A DNA stretch of 64,000 nucleotides from Ignavibacterium sp037440165. Lineage in GTDB: Bacteria > Bacteroidota > Ignavibacteria > Ignavibacteriales > Ignavibacteriaceae. The translations under genes were made by a program, and so were the position numbers. Of this stretch, positions 54,001-61,555 are shown one piece after another (position 1 is the stretch's first letter; every line of letters starts with the position of its first letter). The notes under the pieces are model-generated. The model was not told the origin of the DNA. It was given only the letters and a program-made list of their open reading frames with translations, and searched no databases. Location of the stretch: NCBI RefSeq assembly GCF_037440165.1, contig NZ_JBBIUQ010000006.1, positions 76,650-140,649 of the forward strand. Reading direction: 5' to 3'.

Positions 54001-54504
54001 AACTGAGACACCTTGTCCGCCGCCGCTTCTGATGTATCCAATATAAAAATTTCCATTTGGTCCAATCACTGCAGCAGGATCACCGCTGTTTGCACCAATT
54101 GGCGGATTATCATATCCTGTCCAGCTTGTTCCTCCGTTTGTTGACCAGTACAATCCTGTTCCATACAAAGTTGTAACAGGCCAGTTAGTCGTATTAGCAC
54201 TTGCAAAAATTATATTGGGATTTGATGGATGTACATCCACACTTATTTCGGATTGAGTAGAAGAGGATGAAGGCAGTATTCTGAAGTTTGGGTTTACTAT
54301 TGCTTCAATGTTATTATTCAGTTTATGATATTGATAGTAATGAATTTCATTAAACTTATAATTCAAATCAATAGGAAGATTATTTTCCTGACTTATTGTT
54401 ACCTTAGTCCATTTTTTATCTTCTTCTTTGGTTTCTGTTTGCGATGAGATTGTTATGCTTAGAAAGAAGAATATTAAGAAGAAGATTGATATAATAGTTT
54501 TCAT
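51094..54504 (-). CDS. Secreted BNR/sialidase-like protein with dockerin (copy 2)
   Basis: Same 1136 residues as the gene at 32754-36164, including the six Asp-box-like repeats, the GATase-like domain and the dockerin pair. The frame is intact, so both copies could be expressed. Confidence 0.82.
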   Translation of the reverse strand: MKTIISIFFLIFFFLSITISSQTETKEEDKKWTKVTISQENNLPIDLNYKFNEIHYYQYHKLNNNIEAIVNPNFRILPSSSSTQSEISVDVHPSNPNIIFASANTTNWPVTTLYGTGLYWSTNGGTSWTGYDNPPIGANSGDPAAVIGPNGNFYIGYIRSGGGQGVSVSTNNGLTWSNYTAFADPGSGDLLDKNHLWVDKQSSSPYINRVYDAWTHFVSGSASDNQVVLNYSTNSGVSWSSFVDLSASLSPGSHAQGVNISTGPNGEVYAAFAIYDNWGTGVYGEDAIGFAKSTNGGVSFTKSRIYSAPNFGIRGNLKPTNIRVSSFPSMAVDRSGGLRNGYIYIVWSQRGVAPAGSDPDIVLIRSTDGGNTWSSQIRVNKDALNNGKDQYYPWCTVDQSSGALHIVFYDNRNTTSDSSGVWMASSFDGGLTFENYQISDANFKPKPISGLASGYQGDYIGITAANGKAYPVWAEDRSGNYQAWSTIVSFGPSITHTPLTNTENLNGPYTVNASITSVNPLVASSIKVYWGRGVGVISDSIVMTNTGGNNYSANIPGNGTATTYNYYISATDNQGLKTTSPANAPANYYSFQTIIDNSPPTITHTPIQNLTVSRFPPTVISDITDNFGIQSVICEYRKNGGSISSFNLILQSGSIYSANFPTISVFPGDIIEYRIKATDNSQQQNFSYNPASGYHSFTILQSLGNILVIDDDVSTEDRASKEKISFGEYNIPLGASANLFATTLTESGYTVDQTTFSALNTATLSNYDVVILSAGVKESSIFNDATKRTALVSYTQSGGKVLVEGGEVGYIYRKQTTELDVNFRRNLLLDSNWVSDRSGASLQIAVTNHPVFTTPNSIPSPITVNNGGTIGYGARDEMTVLPGVSGISRIANWSTGTSTNGGIFIYNPNGDTSISKNIFYSFAISQFADQNVAKNLIENSITYLMRNLLPQEKSLNLTVMFESFLNPTTNNTDTITVELRTSSAPYSLISQIKTIPDNTGNSVLQFSNAAENTPYYVVVKHRNSIETWSASPIQFNSGFANYDFTTAQSKAYGNNLKLVNDKWCIYSGDVNQDGFINSSDVSLIFNSNSFGEQGYLSTDLNNDLFTEIFDLIFVFTNSSAGVQKITPQNLYSDIER

Positions 54505-54517
54505 TTAAGTTTAAAAT

Positions 54518-57124
54518 TTATTTTGTAAAAATCATTTTTTTTATTTCACTGTAAGAGCCAATTGTTAATTTGTAGAAATATATTCCACTTGGTAGTTCTG
54601 AATCAGCGTTGAAAAGTATTGTGTGATATCCTGCTTCGTAAAAGCTATCCACTATTGTTTTAATTTCTCTTCCAAGAACATCAAACAATTTTATTGAGTG
54701 CCAACCATTGATTGGTGATCGCCAACTTATAGTAGTGCTTGGATTAAATGGGTTCGGATAATTTTGTTCAAGCTGAAAATTAGAAGGTAAATTGTTTAAT
54801 CTGATTTTTATCTTATTCACTGAATTATCATTAATTGTAAACTCATCTCCGGCCTTTATTATTTGCTCAGTAGATTTGTCCAAAGTTGAAAGAATGATTT
54901 CAGCTTTTTCAACTTTAAACTTTACAGGATAAACGACTCCCTGAAATAAAATAATTTTTTCTCCGCCAGAATTTTCAACATACTTTTGAGAAGAAAACCT
55001 TACATCAAAAATATCAGGGAAGGGAAGTGGTGGTAATTCAAAAAAATCAGTTGATTCATCGGACTTCGTTAAATATAGTGTTGAGTTCTTTCCCTCAGCA
55101 TCAGTGAGTGTAATTTTAATCCATTCAGGATTTGGCTTAAAGATTTTCTCTTCAGTATGATTAAAAGTTAATGAATTAAGATTAATTTTTCCTGAACTGC
55201 TTAACTTCACCCAATATCCGTAACCGGGATTCAGGACAGAGACAGTTTGGTATCCGTTTCCCGGCGTAAATCCATAGAAATTACTTGAAATTAAATTTGA
55301 TGGGTCTGATGTAACTGAAGAAACAGGAATAGAACTTTGATAAACACCAAATAGGTTCCAGCCAGCATTACACTGAATCGGGACATTAGGATAATACAAA
55401 ATTCCCGATGAAGGCCATTCATCACCTGTATTGTATATTCTGTTATTCTGATGTTTCATCCAGTAGCCTTTTCCCACTTCCAGATCGGTAACAAATTGAT
55501 ATTGAACATTAAATCCATGAACATTGGCAGTCTTATCTCTGTATTGCCACCATGTATTTACATACTGATTGTTAGGATGATAACCAGGGACTGAAACAAG
55601 GTTCCAGCCATTATAAATAATTTGTGTGAAAGGAAAGGATGAAGGATATGGAATATTAACGGATCTCATTATCCAGCATCTCTCAGCCGATTGAATTATT
55701 AATGGAAACCACATTGTCGTATCTGAAATTCCCTGATAATAAGACCGTCCTGAAACAAACTCATCATTATGCACCGCGCAAGGATACTTAATACCTAAAG
55801 GAAGTTTAATTGTAATCCAATAATCTGAACCTGCAGAAATAATCGGGGCATTATTATCAAATGCAAAATGGACATAGTCACTGCTTTGAGTAAGATAAAC
55901 GCTGCTGTTAAACAACTTGTTATAAATTACTGGCCCGGGGATATTGTTATTTGGACCAGCAGCACGCACTTGTACTTCAACATCACCTACAGTTGCAAAT
56001 TCAGTTTGATATAAGAAATCAACCCCTGCAAGTTTTATGTCCTGTTCCGCAGTGTATCTCATCCCGGCTTTAAATCTTACAAATGGATTTCCAAATCCCA
56101 TCCAGCTATCTACAAAATTATCACCACGGTCATAAATAGTTCTTGTGAAAGAATTTGGATAAACCAACATTCTGAATTTGGAAGAATTATTTAATGGATA
56201 ATCATCTCCTCCGACACTAATTGATCCATTGACAAGATATGTACCCCTTGATGGTGGTGAATATATTAATGTTATGCTGTCTCTCTGTTGTGCGGGAATA
56301 AAATTTCCCATTGCTGTTGGTTGAGTAACACCACTGACATTCCATCCGAAATTATAATTTGTACCGAGTAATCCAAGATTTTTCGTGACAGCACGAACAT
56401 AGATTCTGTTCAGTTCAATGTTTTCAGGAGTTGAATCAAAATAATATTTTGTATTGTTTATCTGACTCTCACGAAATCCTTCCTTTGGTTCATTAATTTT
56501 TTCATACTTCTTTTTTTCGTAAGAAAAACTTGCTGTAAAAGATTGGATAGGTAAACCAGTGTATTGATAGAAACTTACAAGTGCCAAGTCGTAATTCGGT
56601 CTGATAATCTGAGGACCTGTGATGTCATCAATGTAAATATTGAAAGCATCACGGCTGCGGTTAACAAATGCGATATAAATCTGCTGTCCGACAAAAGCTG
56701 ATAAGCTGTATTTTTTGTACTGCCACGAAGTTGAAGTTGCAAATATGACTGCAAGATTTGTCCATCCTGCATTATTGGGATTATTTGTAGAACCAATTTT
56801 TACAACCAGACTTTCTGGAAATGCTGAGCTTTGAATGCTATGCCAGAATGATAAACTATCACCAGAATTCACGAAAAGTCTTTTTGATATCAGCCAATCA
56901 TCATTCTGGAGAGTAGCTGATTCAAATCTGCTGGTAACCGATGCAGGAGCAGTTCTGAATTTCAAAGTTGTTCTTTGCCAGGTTTGTATTCCATTATCAC
57001 GATTTATAATAGTCCAATCAAAAATACTTTCCGGGTCTGTAAAACTTTCATTTATTCTTACCTGAGCAAATAAATTGTTAAATAATATTATTGCAATAAA
57101 ATATGTAGCAAAAATTCTGTTCAT
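54518..57124 (-). CDS. Secreted T9SS adhesin with choice-of-anchor J domain (copy 2)
   Basis: Same 868 residues as the gene at 36178-38784. The four-base ATGA overlap with the upstream protease gene is also kept. The anchor-J domain is at the N terminus, with GWNL modules and the T9SS sorting domain at the C terminus. Confidence 0.85.
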   Translation of the reverse strand: MNRIFATYFIAIILFNNLFAQVRINESFTDPESIFDWTIINRDNGIQTWQRTTLKFRTAPASVTSRFESATLQNDDWLISKRLFVNSGDSLSFWHSIQSSAFPESLVVKIGSTNNPNNAGWTNLAVIFATSTSWQYKKYSLSAFVGQQIYIAFVNRSRDAFNIYIDDITGPQIIRPNYDLALVSFYQYTGLPIQSFTASFSYEKKKYEKINEPKEGFRESQINNTKYYFDSTPENIELNRIYVRAVTKNLGLLGTNYNFGWNVSGVTQPTAMGNFIPAQQRDSITLIYSPPSRGTYLVNGSISVGGDDYPLNNSSKFRMLVYPNSFTRTIYDRGDNFVDSWMGFGNPFVRFKAGMRYTAEQDIKLAGVDFLYQTEFATVGDVEVQVRAAGPNNNIPGPVIYNKLFNSSVYLTQSSDYVHFAFDNNAPIISAGSDYWITIKLPLGIKYPCAVHNDEFVSGRSYYQGISDTTMWFPLIIQSAERCWIMRSVNIPYPSSFPFTQIIYNGWNLVSVPGYHPNNQYVNTWWQYRDKTANVHGFNVQYQFVTDLEVGKGYWMKHQNNRIYNTGDEWPSSGILYYPNVPIQCNAGWNLFGVYQSSIPVSSVTSDPSNLISSNFYGFTPGNGYQTVSVLNPGYGYWVKLSSSGKINLNSLTFNHTEEKIFKPNPEWIKITLTDAEGKNSTLYLTKSDESTDFFELPPLPFPDIFDVRFSSQKYVENSGGEKIILFQGVVYPVKFKVEKAEIILSTLDKSTEQIIKAGDEFTINDNSVNKIKIRLNNLPSNFQLEQNYPNPFNPSTTISWRSPINGWHSIKLFDVLGREIKTIVDSFYEAGYHTILFNADSELPSGIYFYKLTIGSYSEIKKMIFTK

Positions 57125-60100
57125 CTGAGTAATATCATTTTCCTGACTGAAGTGAAACTGCCAGCACTTAACTTATAGAAATAAATACCACTGCTTAAAG
57201 ATGAACCATTGAATTCTACTTCATACTCTCCAGCGGGTTTTTCTTCATTCACAAGTGTTGCTACTTCGTTACCAAGTATATCGTAAACTTTTAAAGTTAC
57301 AAAAGCATTGTCATTTCGAGGAACTTGTGACGAGAAATCTTTAAGATTCCTCACTTCGTCCGGAATGACAAAGCAGATTTTTGTGCTTGGGTTAAAAGGA
57401 TTCGGATAATTCTGTTCCAACACAAATTCTCTGGGGCTTGTATTTCTGACTAAATGTAATTTTTTTATTTCGGGATCACTGATAGAATAAACTTTATCAT
57501 CAGATTTCTTTAACTGATTTTTATTTTCATCAAACAATCCAAATCTATCATCATCGAATCTGATTGTAACTGGATATTCAACACCTTGAATTAGAATTGT
57601 CTGTTCAGTTGAAATATTTTCCACAAATCTTCCCGAAGCAAATCGTGCATCGAACATCTCTGAAAGGGGAACAGGTGGTAATTCAAAATAAGTTAAATCA
57701 ATCTCTCCTTCACTTAAAAACAGTGAGGTATGTTTTCCTGAATTATCATCAATAGAAATTTCGATAAAATTATTTGTGTTGAATTCAGGAAGTTTAAAAT
57801 TTCCCTCAGTTTGATTTAAATAAATTTGACCAGCACCAATTGTTTTCAACCAATAACCATATCCAGGTAAAAGAGTGTTGGTCATTTGATAGCCTCCAAT
57901 ATTTGTATATCCATATATAAATCCGGATATAATTCCAGGAGGGTTAGTAAAGATTGAAGTTACAGGAGCGTTGAATTCATATCCGCCAATTAGGTTCCAG
58001 CCGGAACTTACATTCAGAGGATCGTGAGGTACAAATAAAATTCCAGAAGATGGCCATTCATCTCCGGTGTTATAGATTCTAGTGCCTGAATGTTTCATCC
58101 AATATCCATTACCGGGGAACACCGAGTCAACTAGCACATATCCATTATTGAATTTAAAAACTCCCGCAGATAAATCTCTATAATGCCACCAGGAATTTAT
58201 TCCCTGATTTGTTGGATGACTACCAGGGACAGAAACTAAATTCCAGCCGCCTTCTATTGGCTGCGAAAACTGAAATGCAGCCGGCGCACTATAAATAATA
58301 TTGAAGTTTGAATTTGAAATATCGAAGAATATATTTCCAACAGCTTCAACTTTAATCCTTGCCTGAGTGGTTGCAATGTTGGGAACAGTAATCAATTCTG
58401 AACCATCATTAGCAGTACTGCTTAAAATTGTATCATTAAAGTTGTAACCACCATCGGTTGAAAGAAGAATTCTTACATTCGCACAGTTTACAGGAGATAA
58501 ATTAGTGTTGGCTACATTCCAAGTTACACTCTGCTGAGAATTTCCCTCCCAATTTACGGCTGCATTTGGTGAAGTAACTATAAATGGACCAGAATTGCCA
58601 TCTACTGCAAAATTCACCTGACGCCAATCAACTCCACCGCCTCCGGCTTTATTATCTCTTACAGTTAATCTGAATTTTAGATTCCTGCTGTAAGTTGGAA
58701 GTAAGACCCCATAGGCTGAAGTATTATTTATTAAATCATTCAGTTGCGGAATATATCTTAAATTTGAAGAAGACGGATTAAAACTTCTAATTATCGGTGC
58801 ATCACCAACGGGGGAATTCGGATCACCAGCAGGACCTAAATCAAATTCTTCCCAACAATAAGTAAGAGCATCACTGTTTGGATCAGTTGCAGAACCTTTT
58901 AATACAAACGGAGTGCTTTTAGGAATGTAAAATCCGCCCGAAGGAACAGTAATTGATGGTGCGTTGTTGCCTGTATTCGTTATCTGCGCGCAGGAATTAC
59001 CGGATCCAAAATTTGTGTATGCAACTATTTCATCAAAACTTATTGTGTGGAAATACGCATCGCTATTAGATTGCAAATTCTGAGGAGCACATATACCAGC
59101 ATAAGCCATTATAGTTGAACCACTTCCTGGTTCGTAAGCAGTAGAAGCATTTCTGTTTCCAGAACAGGAACCAGTATTTCCATTGAAAGTATGATTTGCC
59201 CCAAACTGATGCCCCATTTCATGTGCAACATAATCAATGTCAAAAGGATCACCGATTGGATTTGAAGAACCAGTTACACCACCAGCTTTGTTGCTCGTAC
59301 AAACGCATCCAAGATACGCAACTCCTCCTCCGCCTGTACTGAAAACATGTCCTATATCATAGTTCGAACTTCCAATCACTGTATTTAAGTTCGAAATATT
59401 TTGTGAGAGCATTAAAGAAACATTAGAATTAGTATAGGGGTCAGTTGAAGGATTAGTATAAATTATCAGATTATTATTAGCCACAAGAATCATCCTAATA
59501 GCAACCTCTCTCTCATATACTCCATTAACTCTATTTACACTCGTTGTTACGGCTGCAAGTCCTAGTGCAACTGTACCTCCGTGATATTGAGTATATTCGC
59601 CTGTTGCTGCATTTGCTAATCGATATGTTCTTAGCTGAGGGCCGGTTGGTGTTAGAATGCTTTCATAAAAATTATAAGTTGGTTTAACATATTCATCGTG
59701 ATAGAGTAACTCACATTCAAAGACAGCGTTTTGTTTAACATAGTCTTTTGAGTAATATGATATGTAGTATCGGATTTCACCTTTTGCGTATGGATCGATA
59801 AATACTCTTCCGTTTGGAGATAAAATCATAGCATGAAATCCATGCGGTGTAAAATCCATTTTCAATGTTGCATATGGATCATCAATTCCTTGTCCTGTAT
59901 AAGTTCTTATTTCTGGAAATTTTTCCTGAAGTTCAGGTTCCATAGTTGGAGATTCCCAGAATTTAAATTTCTGAAAATTTCCATCAGGCATTGGCAGAGT
60001 GATAATTGCAGGATTATTTTTTGCTTCATCAGTAAATTCTGAAGGTGCTGAATTCAATAATTCTTTTACTAAAACATTATTCAACTCAAATATTTTATAC

Positions 60101-60222
60101 GATGCGGGTTGAATTACTCTCTCTCCATTTGAAGAGATATTGCTCTCTGACAAATTAATCCAGAGTGATTGAGATAAGTTTATTGATTGAGCAAGTAAAA
60201 CAATGAGTAAAATATTTTTCAT
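57121..60222 (-). CDS. Secreted reprolysin-like zinc metalloprotease with T9SS domain (copy 2)
   Basis: Same protein as the gene at 38781-41882, with the HEMGHQFGANH zinc site intact. The in-frame palindromic element is present at the same place (57309-57370), so its insertion came before the duplication. The start chosen is the ATG at 60222. The TTG at 60243 is the alternative. Confidence 0.88.
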   Translation of the reverse strand: MKNILLIVLLAQSINLSQSLWINLSESNISSNGERVIQPASYKIFELNNVLVKELLNSAPSEFTDEAKNNPAIITLPMPDGNFQKFKFWESPTMEPELQEKFPEIRTYTGQGIDDPYATLKMDFTPHGFHAMILSPNGRVFIDPYAKGEIRYYISYYSKDYVKQNAVFECELLYHDEYVKPTYNFYESILTPTGPQLRTYRLANAATGEYTQYHGGTVALGLAAVTTSVNRVNGVYEREVAIRMILVANNNLIIYTNPSTDPYTNSNVSLMLSQNISNLNTVIGSSNYDIGHVFSTGGGGVAYLGCVCTSNKAGGVTGSSNPIGDPFDIDYVAHEMGHQFGANHTFNGNTGSCSGNRNASTAYEPGSGSTIMAYAGICAPQNLQSNSDAYFHTISFDEIVAYTNFGSGNSCAQITNTGNNAPSITVPSGGFYIPKSTPFVLKGSATDPNSDALTYCWEEFDLGPAGDPNSPVGDAPIIRSFNPSSSNLRYIPQLNDLINNTSAYGVLLPTYSRNLKFRLTVRDNKAGGGGVDWRQVNFAVDGNSGPFIVTSPNAAVNWEGNSQQSVTWNVANTNLSPVNCANVRILLSTDGGYNFNDTILSSTANDGSELITVPNIATTQARIKVEAVGNIFFDISNSNFNIIYSAPAAFQFSQPIEGGWNLVSVPGSHPTNQGINSWWHYRDLSAGVFKFNNGYVLVDSVFPGNGYWMKHSGTRIYNTGDEWPSSGILFVPHDPLNVSSGWNLIGGYEFNAPVTSIFTNPPGIISGFIYGYTNIGGYQMTNTLLPGYGYWLKTIGAGQIYLNQTEGNFKLPEFNTNNFIEISIDDNSGKHTSLFLSEGEIDLTYFELPPVPLSEMFDARFASGRFVENISTEQTILIQGVEYPVTIRFDDDRFGLFDENKNQLKKSDDKVYSISDPEIKKLHLVRNTSPREFVLEQNYPNPFNPSTKICFVIPDEVRNLKDFSSQVPRNDNAFVTLKVYDILGNEVATLVNEEKPAGEYEVEFNGSSLSSGIYFYKLSAGSFTSVRKMILLR
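57309..57370. repeat. 62-bp palindromic element inside the metalloprotease gene (copy 2)
   Basis: Identical to the element at 38969-39030, with TGTCATT / AATGACA ends and an AATCTTTAAGATT centre. Confidence 0.8.
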
Positions 60223-60257
60223 TTTTAAATTTTCTTTTAACAATTTGTTAATCTAAC

Positions 60258-60315
60258 AAGCAGATTAATAAAACTAATGACCTCTTCCGAGGTCATTAGT
60301 TTAAGCAATCTGCTT
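60258..60315. terminator. Large nested hairpin between the protease gene and the small T9SS gene (copy 2)
   Basis: Same nested 14-bp and 9-bp stems as at 41918-41975. Confidence 0.55.
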
Positions 60316-60408
60316 CTCAAACAAACTCTGAAACATTATAAAAGGAAGAGCAATATTTTTACTAATCAGAGACCAAATGATTTGAAAAATATGCCCTTCC
60401 TTCTGACA

Positions 60409-61485
60409 CTATTTCAGGAGACTCATTTTCTTTGTTTGTTTATAACCATCGGCTTGAAGTTCATACAAATAAATACCTGATGAATGTGATTTTGCATTCC
60501 AATTATAAATGTATTTGCCTGTTTCAAGCTGCTGATTTACTAATTGATCTACTACTTCTCCTAACTGATTGTAAATAATTAGCTTTACAAAAGATGCTTT
60601 TGGCAATGAAAAAGAAATATTTGTTCTCGGATTAAAAGGATTTGGATAATTCTGCTCAAGTGAATAATCAGAAGGTGCACTGATATCAATTTCAATTACA
60701 TTTGAAAAACTGAATTTGCCATCAAAATCATTTTGTCTGAGTCGATAAAAATATTTTATATTCGAGTTGACTGCCTTATCAACGAATGAATAGCTATGAG
60801 GTTGTGTTGTTGTTCCGTGTCCGTCAACATAACCGAGTGTCTGCCAGTCAGAATTTTCTGTCTTTCGTTGAACTTCAAAATTTCTGTTGTTCAATTCTGT
60901 AGCAGTTGACCAGTTAAGAACAACATTACCCTCGACAATAGAAGCACTGAAAAATGATAACTCCACAGGGATAATGTTAACATAATTTACAAGAAGTTTA
61001 AGTTTATCAAACACAGATGGATTCGTCACTGTGTATGAACCACTATCGGCGAGATTAACATTAATCAATGTTCCGGTAATAATATCCTGTAATACAGCTG
61101 TTACCGAATTATGAGGAAAATTCCAGGTAATATTTATAACAGTACCAAAGGCTGGTTGATATCTTAAACGATGTTCTTTCTGACCAGTAAATGGAAGATC
61201 TGCTTGTCTATAATCATCCCAGGAACTGAGTGTGCCTGAAAAATTATTTTCGGGAAGCAGAAATCTTGTATCAAATGCTCCTTGCGGAGGATAAGGAGGT
61301 AAATCACTTTCACCAAACTGTACATCAATGCCATCTGTGGCATTGGGATCTAAACCAAAATGCAATGTTTTTGAAGCACCTGCACCATCATCAATTGTAA
61401 TCGGGACTTTTACCGCCGGCTCTTGTTGAGCAAAAACATTTACAGCAAATATTGTAAAGAAAAAGAACGAAAACATTTTTTTCAT
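60409..61485 (-). CDS. Small secreted T9SS protein of unknown function (copy 2)
   Basis: Same 358 residues as the gene at 42069-43145. Signal peptide, N-terminal beta domain shared with the next gene, Ig-like linker and T9SS sorting domain are all intact. Confidence 0.82.
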   Translation of the reverse strand: MKKMFSFFFFTIFAVNVFAQQEPAVKVPITIDDGAGASKTLHFGLDPNATDGIDVQFGESDLPPYPPQGAFDTRFLLPENNFSGTLSSWDDYRQADLPFTGQKEHRLRYQPAFGTVINITWNFPHNSVTAVLQDIITGTLINVNLADSGSYTVTNPSVFDKLKLLVNYVNIIPVELSFFSASIVEGNVVLNWSTATELNNRNFEVQRKTENSDWQTLGYVDGHGTTTQPHSYSFVDKAVNSNIKYFYRLRQNDFDGKFSFSNVIEIDISAPSDYSLEQNYPNPFNPRTNISFSLPKASFVKLIIYNQLGEVVDQLVNQQLETGKYIYNWNAKSHSSGIYLYELQADGYKQTKKMSLLK

Positions 61486-61514
61486 GGCAATCCCTCAAAA
61501 TTTTTCATACAAAA

Positions 61515-61546
61515 TCACTGCCCTCCATTTTTCAGAAGGGCAGTGA
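61515..61546 (-). terminator. Terminator after the 855-codon gene (copy 2)
   Basis: Same 10-bp stem TCACTGCCCT / AGGGCAGTGA as at 43175-43206. Confidence 0.75.
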
Positions 61547-61555
61547 AAATGATTT